Shown here: piece after piece, positions 48,982-56,559 of the stretch
Numbering within the stretch: position 1 is the stretch's first letter
How the letters are laid out: the number at the start of each line of letters is the position of its first letter
Source of the DNA: Sulfurovum sp. NBC37-1
GTDB taxonomy: Bacteria > Campylobacterota > Campylobacteria > Campylobacterales > Sulfurovaceae
DNA length: 64,000 bases
Direction of reading: 5' to 3'
Assembly: GCF_000010345.1 (NCBI RefSeq)
Contig: NC_009663.1
Coordinates: 558,001-622,000 of the forward strand
Translations under genes and position numbers: made by a program
The notes under the pieces: model-generated
What the model was told of the DNA's origin: nothing
Databases searched by the model: none
Seen by the model: only the letters and a program-made list of their open reading frames with translations

Positions 48982-50117
48982 TGTCAGCAACAAGAGAAGT
49001 AATATCTAGTGGAAATGAACTGTCTGCAATGGCAGCGGTGGATGCCGGATGTATGTTTTTTGCCGGATATCCACTGACACCGTCAAGTGAGATAATGCAC
49101 GTCAGTTCTGACCTTTTACCTAAAAAAGGTGGTGTGGCAATTCAAATGGAAGATGAGATCGCCGGTGTCGCAGCAGCGATTGGTGCGGGTATGACAGGTG
49201 TAAGAACATTAACAGCAACATCAGGACCGGGTATGTCTCTCAAAGCAGAGAACCTTGGGCTTGCCCAAATGGCAGAAGTACCGTTGGTATGTGTAAACGT
49301 TATGAGAGGCGGGCCATCAACAGGACTTCCTACACGTGTTGCCCAGGGTGATGTTGCTCAGGCAAAGAATCCTTCGCATGGTGACTATAAATCGATCACT
49401 GTGTGTGCAGGAAATCTTGAAGAGTGTTATACTGAAACAGTAAGAGCGTTTAACCTTGCAGACAGATTCATGCAGCCTGTATTTGTTCTTCTCGATGAGA
49501 CACTTGGGCATATGCATGCAAAGGCGATCATTCCGACAGCTGAAGAAGTTGAAAAAGGTATCGTACCAAGAAAGAAGTTTGAAGGTGATCCTGCAGACTA
49601 CAAACCATACGGTGTAGCCCAGGATGAACCGGCAGTACTCAATCCAATGTTTGAAGGTTACAGATACCACTTTACGGGTCTTCACCATGATGCCATGGGA
49701 TTCCCTACTGAAGAGATCGAAACATGTAGAAAGCTGATCGACAGGCTTTTCAGAAAAGTAGAAGAACATCAGGATGAGATCGAAAGTAACGAAGAGTATA
49801 TGCTTGATGATGCGGATATCCTTCTTGTAGGTTATGGTTCAGCTTCATTGGCAATCAAAGAAGCGGTAAATATGCTCAGAGAAGAAGGGATCAAAGCGGG
49901 TCTTTTCAGACCTATTACGCTCTGGCCAAGTCCCGAAAAACGTATGCATGAACTTGGTCAGAAATTTGACAAAGTACTTGTGGTTGAACTGAACCAGGGG
50001 CAATACCTCGAAGAGGTACAAAGATCAATGGGTAGACTGGATATCAATAAATTGACCAAAACGAACGGTCGTCCATTCTCACCTGCAGATATTATAGAAA
50101 AAGTGAAGGAGCTGTAA
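48981..50117 (+). CDS. oorA: 2-oxoglutarate:ferredoxin oxidoreductase alpha subunit
   Basis: 378 residues. The pyrimidine-binding and domain II part of the oxoacid oxidoreductase, with AGYPLTPSSEIMH near 28, the MEDEIAGVAAAIGAGMTG segment near 55, TATSGPGMSLKAE near 77 and a C-terminal swinging domain ending in RPFSPADIIE. The KorA/OorA type without a fused gamma domain, in keeping with separate OorC. Overlaps oorD by one base and abuts oorB. Confidence 0.95.
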   Translation: MSATREVISSGNELSAMAAVDAGCMFFAGYPLTPSSEIMHVSSDLLPKKGGVAIQMEDEIAGVAAAIGAGMTGVRTLTATSGPGMSLKAENLGLAQMAEVPLVCVNVMRGGPSTGLPTRVAQGDVAQAKNPSHGDYKSITVCAGNLEECYTETVRAFNLADRFMQPVFVLLDETLGHMHAKAIIPTAEEVEKGIVPRKKFEGDPADYKPYGVAQDEPAVLNPMFEGYRYHFTGLHHDAMGFPTEEIETCRKLIDRLFRKVEEHQDEIESNEEYMLDDADILLVGYGSASLAIKEAVNMLREEGIKAGLFRPITLWPSPEKRMHELGQKFDKVLVVELNQGQYLEEVQRSMGRLDINKLTKTNGRPFSPADIIEKVKEL

Positions 50118-50975
50118 ATGGCATTTAATTATGATGAGTATTTAAGAACAGAAAAGATGCCGACACTATGGTGTTGGGGATGTGGTGACGGTGTTATTTT
50201 GAAGTCATTTATTCGTGCAGTTGATAAACTCGGTTGGAAGAAAGATGACATCTGTGTCGTTTCCGGTATCGGATGTTCGGGAAGATTCTCTTCGTATGTC
50301 GACTTCAATACCGTACATACAACACACGGAAGAACGGTAGCATTCGCAACAGGTATCAAGCTGGCAAACCCTGACAAGCATGTTGTCTGTGTTGCAGGTG
50401 ACGGTGACGGCCTTGCAATCGGTGGTAACCATACGATCCACGGATGTAGAAGAAATATTGATATTACATTGATCATTATTAATAACTTTATTTATGGTCT
50501 TACAAATTCTCAGACTTCACCTACCACACCAAGAGGGATGTGGACCGTTTCCCAGAAAGCGGGTAACATTGACCCTACATTTGACGGCTGTAAACTTGCT
50601 GAAGCAGCGGGGGCTTCTTTTGTCGGTAGAGAAAAGGTAACAGCACCCAAGAAGTTGGAAAAGCTTCTTTTGCAGGCAATGGAGCACAAAGGTTTCTCCT
50701 ATGTTGAAGCGCTCTCCAACTGCCATATCAACCTTGGTAGAAAGAATAAAATGGCAAATGCTATGGAGAACCTGGATTGGATCGACAGTATTACTGTTTC
50801 CAAAAAGAAATATGATACTTTGTCTCCTGAAGAGCAGATGAACCTGCTTCCAACAGGTATCCTAAAGCAGGATACAGAAGCAGATGAATATTGTGATATG
50901 TATAAAGAGATTCAAGAAGTACATCAAGGTCTGAGAGGTAAGATTACCCAAGATGACTTTGAGAAAAAAATATAA
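50118..50975 (+). CDS. oorB: 2-oxoglutarate:ferredoxin oxidoreductase beta subunit
   Basis: 285 residues, the thiamine-diphosphate subunit. GDGDGLAIGGNH (about 95-106) followed by NN (about 122-123) is the TPP/Mg motif, and cysteines in WCWGCGDG (about 18-25) plus a later cysteine are placed to bind a cluster as in related oxidoreductases. It begins directly after the oorA stop. Confidence 0.96.
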   Translation: MAFNYDEYLRTEKMPTLWCWGCGDGVILKSFIRAVDKLGWKKDDICVVSGIGCSGRFSSYVDFNTVHTTHGRTVAFATGIKLANPDKHVVCVAGDGDGLAIGGNHTIHGCRRNIDITLIIINNFIYGLTNSQTSPTTPRGMWTVSQKAGNIDPTFDGCKLAEAAGASFVGREKVTAPKKLEKLLLQAMEHKGFSYVEALSNCHINLGRKNKMANAMENLDWIDSITVSKKKYDTLSPEEQMNLLPTGILKQDTEADEYCDMYKEIQEVHQGLRGKITQDDFEKKI

Positions 50976-50986
50976 GGAGCCAGAGG

Positions 50987-51541
50987 ATGAGTAGAATAGT
51001 AATGAGATTTACCGGTGTCGGTGGTCAAGGTGTTCTTCTGGCTGGTGAAATCTTTGCAGCTGCAAAGATCAAAGCAGGCGGATATGGAGTCAAAACAGCA
51101 ACGTATACATCACAAGTGCGTGGCGGTCCGACGGTTGTGGATATTCAATTGGATGATAAAGAGATCTTCTATCCATATGCGATAGATGGAGAAGTTGACT
51201 TTATGCTTTCAGTTGCAGAAGCAAGTTATAAACTCTTTAAAAACGGTGTGAGAGAAGGCGGGACTATTGTTGTAGAACCAAACTTGGTACACCCGACAGA
51301 AGAAGATAGAAAAAAATGGAATATCGTTGAGATACCTATTATTACTATCGCCAAAGAAGAAGTAGGGAATGTAATTACACAGTCTGTCGTTGCCCTGGCG
51401 ATTGCGAATACATTCACCCATGCACTCGATGAAAAAGTTCTTATCGATACAATGCTTTCTAAAGTACCTAAAAAAGTTCATGAAGTGAACCTAAAAGCAT
51501 ATGAGTTAGGAAAAAAATACGCTCTCGAAGCAATGAAGTAA
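50987..51541 (+). CDS. oorC: 2-oxoglutarate:ferredoxin oxidoreductase gamma subunit
   Basis: 184 residues. The gamma domain with GVGGQGVLLAGEI near residue 8, TYTSQVRGGPTVVDIQ near 39 and the C-terminal NTFTHALDEKVLIDTMLSKVP region. It completes oorDABC. The start has AAGGAGCC upstream. A long imperfect inverted repeat follows just after the stop. Confidence 0.95.
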   Translation: MSRIVMRFTGVGGQGVLLAGEIFAAAKIKAGGYGVKTATYTSQVRGGPTVVDIQLDDKEIFYPYAIDGEVDFMLSVAEASYKLFKNGVREGGTIVVEPNLVHPTEEDRKKWNIVEIPIITIAKEEVGNVITQSVVALAIANTFTHALDEKVLIDTMLSKVPKKVHEVNLKAYELGKKYALEAMK

Positions 51542-51543
51542 TC

Positions 51544-51644
51544 TTTCTTCTCGCTTTCATGTGTCTTTGAAGGGGTGACTCAGTCATGTACTGACGTACA
51601 CTCCTTCATCACAACCTTCAAATCCACATAAAATCAAGAAGAAA
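51544..51644. repeat. long imperfect inverted repeat after oorC
   Basis: Arms at 51544-51590 and 51597-51644 pair over roughly 47 bases with several mismatches (for example TTTCTTCT and AGAAGAAA at the outer ends, TTTGAAGG and CCTTCAAA within). A transcript would fold into a long hairpin. It may end the oor transcript or be a relic of a dispersed palindromic element. Confidence 0.65.
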
Positions 51645-51683
51645 TCTTTACTTCATGAGATTTTAAGTAAGTCCATATAAAAT

Positions 51684-51760
51684 TTCACTATTCACTATTC
51701 ACTATTCACTATTCACTATTCACTATTCACTATTCACTATTCACTATTCACTATTCACTA
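51684..51760 (+). repeat. heptamer array, 11 x TTCACTA
   Basis: Eleven exact, uninterrupted copies of the seven-base unit TTCACTA (77 bases), ending ten bases before the -10 box of rnpB. The -35 region of the rnpB promoter lies inside the array. Confidence 0.95.
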
Positions 51761-51769
51761 TTTCTATGC

Positions 51770-51775
51770 TATAAT
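51770..51775 (+). promoter_or_regulatory. -10 box of rnpB
   Basis: TATAAT in ATGCTATAATTCGCG, about six bases before the likely RNA start. There is no -35 consensus because the position is occupied by the heptamer array. Confidence 0.65.
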
Positions 51776-51780
51776 TCGCG

Positions 51781-52127
51781 CAGGTGCAACAGGTAGTTGC
51801 TGGTGACATTTGTGTCACGAGAGGAAAGTCCGGGCTGCAAGTGAGACAGGACTCCATCTAACGGATGGCCAGAGTAATCTGAGGGCAAGTGCAACAGAAA
51901 GTAAACCGCCAGACTTTGTTTGGTAAGGGTGAAAGGGTGGGGCAAGAGCCCACCGGTGAGTGTGGTAACACGCTCAGCCAGGTAAACCCTGTCCGCAGCA
52001 AGAAGTATATGGTATAAGTCTCACAAGCCGTTCAGTCGGCACTCATACTTCGCTCGAGCCTGCTGGCAACAACAGGCCTAGATAAATAACTACCCAATGA
52101 CAGAACCCGGCTTATCGTTGCACCTAT
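51781..52127 (+). ncRNA. rnpB: RNase P RNA (bacterial type A)
   Basis: About 345 nt. The conserved core is clear: GAGGAAAGTCCGGGCT near 51820-51835, the AGGGTGAAAGGGTGGGGTAAGAGCCCACC-type P8-P10 region near 51925-51955, and the 3' GACAGAACCCGGCTTATCG near 52100-52117. The ends AGGTGCAAC and GTTGCACCT pair as helix P1. It is the catalytic RNA that removes tRNA 5' leaders. The last 17 bases recur at 56447-56463. Confidence 0.95.
52111..52127 (+). repeat. left 17-bp attachment-like repeat (in rnpB)
   Basis: CTTATCGTTGCACCTAT, forming the 3' strand of helix P1 and the end of rnpB. Its exact copy is at 56447-56463. Confidence 0.8.
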
Positions 52128-52323
52128 TATCTAACTCATCCAACCAATATATCCTCGAAAATATTAGATGAACTATGCAGGTGGGAATGTATTGCTAAGT
52201 TTATCCCATTTTAAATGTATTGCAATACAATATTCCTATAAATTGAACTCTTAAATACAAAAATATATAAATATATTGGACTTAGAAGTCTAATTTATGT
52301 ATAATTTTCTTTAAGGAGTCGTT

Positions 52324-53514
52324 ATGCTTGATGAACTAAGAGAATATCAAAGAAAAATATTTCATAAAAATAATTTTACTTATGAAAGATATTTTCATAA
52401 AAATATTAATCTTGATCAGAAACTTGTTGGTATTGTTGGGGCAAGAGGGGTTGGTAAAACGACATTTCTAATTCAGTATTTAAAAAAACTTGATATTCCA
52501 TTCAGTAAAAAACTGTATATTAGTGCAGATACGATTAATATCCCTTCATTGTTTGCTGTAGCAGAAGCATTCAGTAAAGAAGAAGGGGAAGTATTGGTGA
52601 TTGATGAGATCCATAAGTATCATGACTTCGAGAAAGAACTCAAGATGATTTATGATATTTTGGATTTAAAGGTAATCTTCAGTGGAAGCAGTGCACTTAA
52701 AATAGACAATGCCAAAGCAGACTTGAGTAGAAGGGCATTGCTTTATCATGTATATGGGCTATCTTTCAGGGAGTTCATAGAGCTGAAAAAAGGGATATTA
52801 TTAAAAAGTTTCAGCTTGAGTGAGATTTTGAAAGACCATGTGGATATTGCTTATGACCTTCTTGAGAAATTTAACCTGACACTGCTTTTTAGAGAATATT
52901 TGGAAAGTGGTTACTATCCTTTTTATTTTGAAGATCAGGAAAATTATCTTGTGAGACTTAATGAAACAGTAAATACAGTAATAGAAGTTGACATTCCCTC
53001 TGTTTTTCCTATAGAGTATGACAGTATATCAAACATAAAAAAGCTTGTACGGCTTGTATGTTCTTCCCATCCCTATACACCTAACATTAAAGAACTACTA
53101 CAGCGAATGGAGATGGGTGATAACTATAAGGGACTGTATAGATTTCTAGACTATCTTCATAAAGCAAAAATTTTGAATGTAATGCGAGCGAAGACAAAAG
53201 GTGATAATATATTTACAAAGCCTGAAAAGGTTTATCTCAATAACACCAATCTTCATGCAGCGTATTGTGACAAAAGTCAAAAAGGAACCGTACGAGAAGT
53301 ATTCTTTGCAAGTATGCTGATAGATAGATATGTTATGTCTATACCAAAACGAGGTGATTTTCTGGTAAATGACCGGTATACTTTTGAAGTAGGTGGCAGT
53401 TCAAAAGGATTTAAACAGATAAAAGATCTGCCTGATTCTTTCGTTGTTTCTGATGATATAGAGATCGGTAGTGGCAACAAGATTCCTCTTTGGCTTTTTG
53501 GATTTTTGTATTAG
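52324..53514 (+). CDS. AAA ATPase with C-terminal DUF4143-like domain
   Basis: 396 residues. Walker A GARGVGKT (about 40-47), Walker B VLVIDEIHK (about 90-98) and a sensor segment IFSGSSA (about 119-125). The C-terminal part (about 200-396), with EYLESGYYPF near 190 and a final MSIPKRGDFLVNDRYTFEVGG-type region, resembles DUF4143, often read as a degenerate nuclease-like domain. The cellular role of this family is not established. The stop abuts the next start (TAGATG), so it is coupled to the primase-helicase gene. AT-rich codon use unlike the surrounding chromosome. The family is common in prokaryotic accessory regions. Confidence 0.88.
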   Translation: MLDELREYQRKIFHKNNFTYERYFHKNINLDQKLVGIVGARGVGKTTFLIQYLKKLDIPFSKKLYISADTINIPSLFAVAEAFSKEEGEVLVIDEIHKYHDFEKELKMIYDILDLKVIFSGSSALKIDNAKADLSRRALLYHVYGLSFREFIELKKGILLKSFSLSEILKDHVDIAYDLLEKFNLTLLFREYLESGYYPFYFEDQENYLVRLNETVNTVIEVDIPSVFPIEYDSISNIKKLVRLVCSSHPYTPNIKELLQRMEMGDNYKGLYRFLDYLHKAKILNVMRAKTKGDNIFTKPEKVYLNNTNLHAAYCDKSQKGTVREVFFASMLIDRYVMSIPKRGDFLVNDRYTFEVGGSSKGFKQIKDLPDSFVVSDDIEIGSGNKIPLWLFGFLY

Positions 53515-55716
53515 ATGCAGTTAGAACAACTCTATAAACAATTAGCAATGTTTGAAAAACAAAAATCTGATATTGAGAATAACATTATTGCCATCAAAAA
53601 AGAGATTGAAAGACTGTCACCCTTTTCTAAGTCTGATAAGATTAAGCTTTTCCGAAAACTTTTTATTGGTAATGAGCTTGTATATGCCAAGCATTGGATT
53701 AGTAAAGATGGTTTGAAAAAAGGATATTCTCCTGTATCAAAGACATTTAAGGGTACGGATTACATCCCTGTAAATGATCATGTCATCCAGCAACACCTTG
53801 AGGGTAAAGTGAGGATGGGAACCTATGCTGTCAAAAATCAGACTCTGTGCAGTTTCCTTGCTATTGATCTGGACAAATCAAGTTTTGTAGCGGATGCCAG
53901 AGCAATTCATACTGTTTGTAATGCAATGGATATCAATGCTTACTTTGAATTATCTAAATCAGGAAACGGTATCCACATTTGGTTTTTCTTTCTCGAGGAT
54001 GTACGAGCCAGGGATGCAAGAATACTTGGTGACTTGATTATTACAAAAGCCATGGATATCAGCGATGGTATCGACATGAAAAGTTATGACCGTCTCTTTC
54101 CTAATCAAGACTATGTTGCTCCTGATGCACTGGGTAATCTTATTGCCCTGCCATTACATTTTGGATCTCGAAGTGAAGGGAAAACAGTTTTTATAGATAT
54201 TGATACCATGCAACCCTATGAAAATCAATGGAGTATACTGCAAAATGTTCTAAAAATCTCATCCCAAAAATTACATAGTTTGATTATTGATTATGCAAGA
54301 TTGACGGAATCAACATCTTTGATGCCGTGGGAAATCAAACAGGAAAAATTGGTGCTTCCAAAGGCAGTTCAAATGGTTTTGCATAATGCGATCTATATTG
54401 AAAAATCAGTACTATCTATAACACTGCTCAATTTACTGAAGCGAATGGCATCATTTTACAATCCTGAATTTTTTATGCGTCAACGGCAGAGATTGTCAAC
54501 ATTTAATACCCCTCGTGTGGTTTCAACGTATGATTTAAATGAACGTTATATTATTTTACCTCGTGGTTTGTATGGAAAACTCAAATCTTTTTTTAAAAAG
54601 CACAAAGTTCAGATGCATATAGAAGACAAAAGACTAAATATGAAAATACCTGCTCAAGAATTTTTCTTAGATCTCCGAAGTGAACAAATAAAAGCAAAAA
54701 ATGAGATATTGAAAAATGATTACTCTTTGTTGATCGCACCTCCTGGATTTGGTAAAACAGCAGTTGCTTCAGCTGTCATCTCGGAGCATGGGGTGGCTAC
54801 ACTTATTTTGGTACATAAGACAGTACTGTTGGAACAGTGGAGTAAAAGATTGAGTGAATATTTTAAAATAGATATCAAATCTATTGGAATATTGGGCAAA
54901 GGAAAGAAAAAGCTTAATGGTAATCTTGATGTTGCCACCTTGCAGTCATTGAAAAATAGACCTGAATTAATTGAAAACTATTCCCAGATCATCATCGATG
55001 AAGCGCATCACATGCCGGCAGTCTCTTTTGAAATACCACTTAAGAGGTTTAAAGGAAAGTATGTATTGGGATTGAGTGCGACACCTAAACGTAAAGATGG
55101 TATGGAAGCGATCATGTATTTGCAGTGTGGGGATATAGTGCATGAGTCTGTGAGAGAAAGTACCGTCAAGCATACGCTAAAAACCGTTACAACTCAATAT
55201 GACACATTTATGGATCATTTTAGTATGATGCTTGGTGAAATAACAGAAGATGATATGCGTAATAGGCAAATTGTCGATGAAATTGTGAAACTATCAGAAC
55301 GAAAAATACTTGTACTGAGTGAACGCATAGAGCATTTGAATATTCTGTGGCATATGTTGGAAGCAAGAGGTATTGATGCTGTGTTACTTTATGGTGGATT
55401 GAAAACAAAAGAAAAGAGGTTACAGTTTGAGAAGACTGAAGATGCTTCTATTATTCTTTCCACCAGCAGTTATATCGGAGAAGGTATCGATATCGGCCAT
55501 CTTGATACGATTATTTTCACTATGCCTATCTCCTATCCGGAACGTATTATTCAGTATTTGGGACGAATTGGCAGGCAGGGACAGCAATGTCTTGCTATTG
55601 ATTTTATTGATATATCAGTCCCAATGCTGAAAAGTAGTTTCAACAAGAGAATGAGAGGGTATAAAAAGATGGGATACGTATTGGCACCGGTTCAGACATT
55701 ATTTGAAACTGTGTAA
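53515..55716 (+). CDS. archaeo-eukaryotic-type primase fused to a superfamily 2 helicase
   Basis: 733 residues. A short N-terminal coiled coil (about 1-35) leads to an AEP-superfamily primase domain (about 40-260): FLAIDLDKS (about 118-126) gives the D-x-D pair, SGNGIHIW (about 150-157) the S-x-H motif, and YDRLFPNQD and GNLIALPL follow. A helicase core covers about 380-733: Walker A APPGFGKT (about 406), DEAH (about 497), LSATP (about 520), the GEGIDIG segment (about 657) and QYLGRIGRQ (about 681). I recall this primase type from so-called TOTE conflict systems; that link is from memory. The usual Cys-rich stretch ahead of the DxD motif is missing here. Confidence 0.87.
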   Translation: MQLEQLYKQLAMFEKQKSDIENNIIAIKKEIERLSPFSKSDKIKLFRKLFIGNELVYAKHWISKDGLKKGYSPVSKTFKGTDYIPVNDHVIQQHLEGKVRMGTYAVKNQTLCSFLAIDLDKSSFVADARAIHTVCNAMDINAYFELSKSGNGIHIWFFFLEDVRARDARILGDLIITKAMDISDGIDMKSYDRLFPNQDYVAPDALGNLIALPLHFGSRSEGKTVFIDIDTMQPYENQWSILQNVLKISSQKLHSLIIDYARLTESTSLMPWEIKQEKLVLPKAVQMVLHNAIYIEKSVLSITLLNLLKRMASFYNPEFFMRQRQRLSTFNTPRVVSTYDLNERYIILPRGLYGKLKSFFKKHKVQMHIEDKRLNMKIPAQEFFLDLRSEQIKAKNEILKNDYSLLIAPPGFGKTAVASAVISEHGVATLILVHKTVLLEQWSKRLSEYFKIDIKSIGILGKGKKKLNGNLDVATLQSLKNRPELIENYSQIIIDEAHHMPAVSFEIPLKRFKGKYVLGLSATPKRKDGMEAIMYLQCGDIVHESVRESTVKHTLKTVTTQYDTFMDHFSMMLGEITEDDMRNRQIVDEIVKLSERKILVLSERIEHLNILWHMLEARGIDAVLLYGGLKTKEKRLQFEKTEDASIILSTSSYIGEGIDIGHLDTIIFTMPISYPERIIQYLGRIGRQGQQCLAIDFIDISVPMLKSSFNKRMRGYKKMGYVLAPVQTLFETV

Positions 55717-55784
55717 GGGAATGAAACTTGGTAATCATATTAAATCCATAAAGAGAAGTATTAAACGGAGAATAATCGAAAAGA

Positions 55785-56335
55785 TTTCCCCGATGCTTGC
55801 ATCGGTAGGAGTCAAGTTTAAACGGTAGGTATGTTATGATTACAAATGAGTGATCATATATTCAAAAGTCATAACAAAACAGTATTGTTGTATCACATGG
55901 TATTTCCAGCAAAATACAGAAGGAAAGTTTTCACAAAAGAGATAGAGAAAACTTTGGTTGAAGTTTGTATAGGTATTTCGGAAAGGTTTGAGATCAATTT
56001 TCTTGAAATTGGGAATGATGAAGATCATGTACATTTTTTGATTCAATGAGTTCCAAAGATGCCTGTTTCAAGAATTGTGCAGATAGTCAAAAGTATTACA
56101 GCAAGAGAAATTTTTTCAACACACAAAGAGATCAAAAAGATACTTTGGGGAGGAAATTTGTGGACAAGTGGTTTTTACGCTAATACTGTTGGACAATATG
56201 GAAGTGAAGAGATGATTCGAAGATATGTAAAGAATCAAGGAAAGACATATCATAAGGTGCATACGGGTCAATTACGATTTGACTTGTAAGCGCATGTAGT
56301 AATGATACCCCGTTGCTTGCAGCGGGGTAGTTCAT
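55785..56335 (+). mobile_element. IS200/IS605-like insertion sequence remnant
   Basis: A tnpA-like gene lies between two subterminal hairpins, CCGATGC-TT-GCATCGG (55790-55805) and CCCCGTTGC-TT-GCAGCGGGG (56308-56327, one G-U pair). Such hairpins without terminal inverted repeats are the hallmark of this family. The transposase has an in-frame stop. Outer boundaries are estimated. Confidence 0.75.
55846..56289 (+). pseudogene. tnpA: IS200-type transposase TnpA with in-frame TGA
   Basis: Read through, it encodes about 147 residues, the normal length of a Y1 HUH single-strand transposase. The HUH motif is HVH in DEDHVHFLIQ (about 59-68), and the catalytic tyrosine is in RRYVKNQG (about 124). 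At 56047-56049 a TGA interrupts the frame right after HFLIQ, where relatives have serine (HFLIQ-S-VPK), so a single TCA to TGA change probably inactivated it. The frame continues unbroken beyond. No tnpB is present. Confidence 0.85.
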
Positions 56336-56559
56336 TCACATATTTTCTTAATTTGTATAGGATTAAGACGAAAGTCAAATAAAAAAGGTGTATAAAGAGT
56401 GTATAAAAATGTAAATACATAACGCTATATCTTCAAAAGTGCATAACTTATCGTTGCACCTATGTTCATCTCCAATTATTTCCCATTTTCTTTTTCCACT
56501 GATTTGTTTTTAAGTTACTTTCCATTATGATAAATTATATATATTTATGGGAGAGAATA
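56290..56559. other. intergenic region with IS right end and right attachment repeat
   Basis: About 270 AT-rich bases without a supported gene. From left to right it holds the right-end hairpin of the IS (56308-56327), a stretch of A/T-rich unassigned DNA, the 17-bp rnpB-like repeat, and the promoter region of the next gene (TATGAT near 56526). Confidence 0.6.
56447..56463 (+). repeat. right 17-bp attachment-like repeat
   Basis: CTTATCGTTGCACCTAT, identical to 52111-52127 at the 3' end of rnpB. The bases on both sides differ from those at rnpB, so the match is exactly 17 bp. No rnpB-like sequence precedes it. Confidence 0.8.

Larger units (their letters stand above)
52111..56463 (+). mobile_element. 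putative integrated element at the 3' end of rnpB
   Basis: A 17-bp exact direct repeat (CTTATCGTTGCACCTAT) lies at the 3' end of rnpB and again at 56447-56463, as when an element integrates into the end of an RNA gene and restores it. Between the repeats the DNA is AT-rich and carries an ATPase, a primase-helicase fusion and an IS200-like remnant. No tyrosine or serine integrase gene is visible, so it is either a remnant or relies on a helper. The repeat was not present by any design I can see other than duplication of rnpB sequence. Confidence 0.6.

Noticed and set aside
51684-51760. Heptamer array as replication-origin iterons or a CRISPR
   Set aside because: The seven-base unit has no resemblance to DnaA boxes (TTATCCACA), no replication initiator gene is near, and there are no spacers.
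56047-56049. In-frame TGA in the transposase as selenocysteine or programmed recoding
   Set aside because: Relatives have serine at this place, no cysteine is expected there, and no selenocysteine insertion element is evident; a TCA to TGA mutation is simpler.
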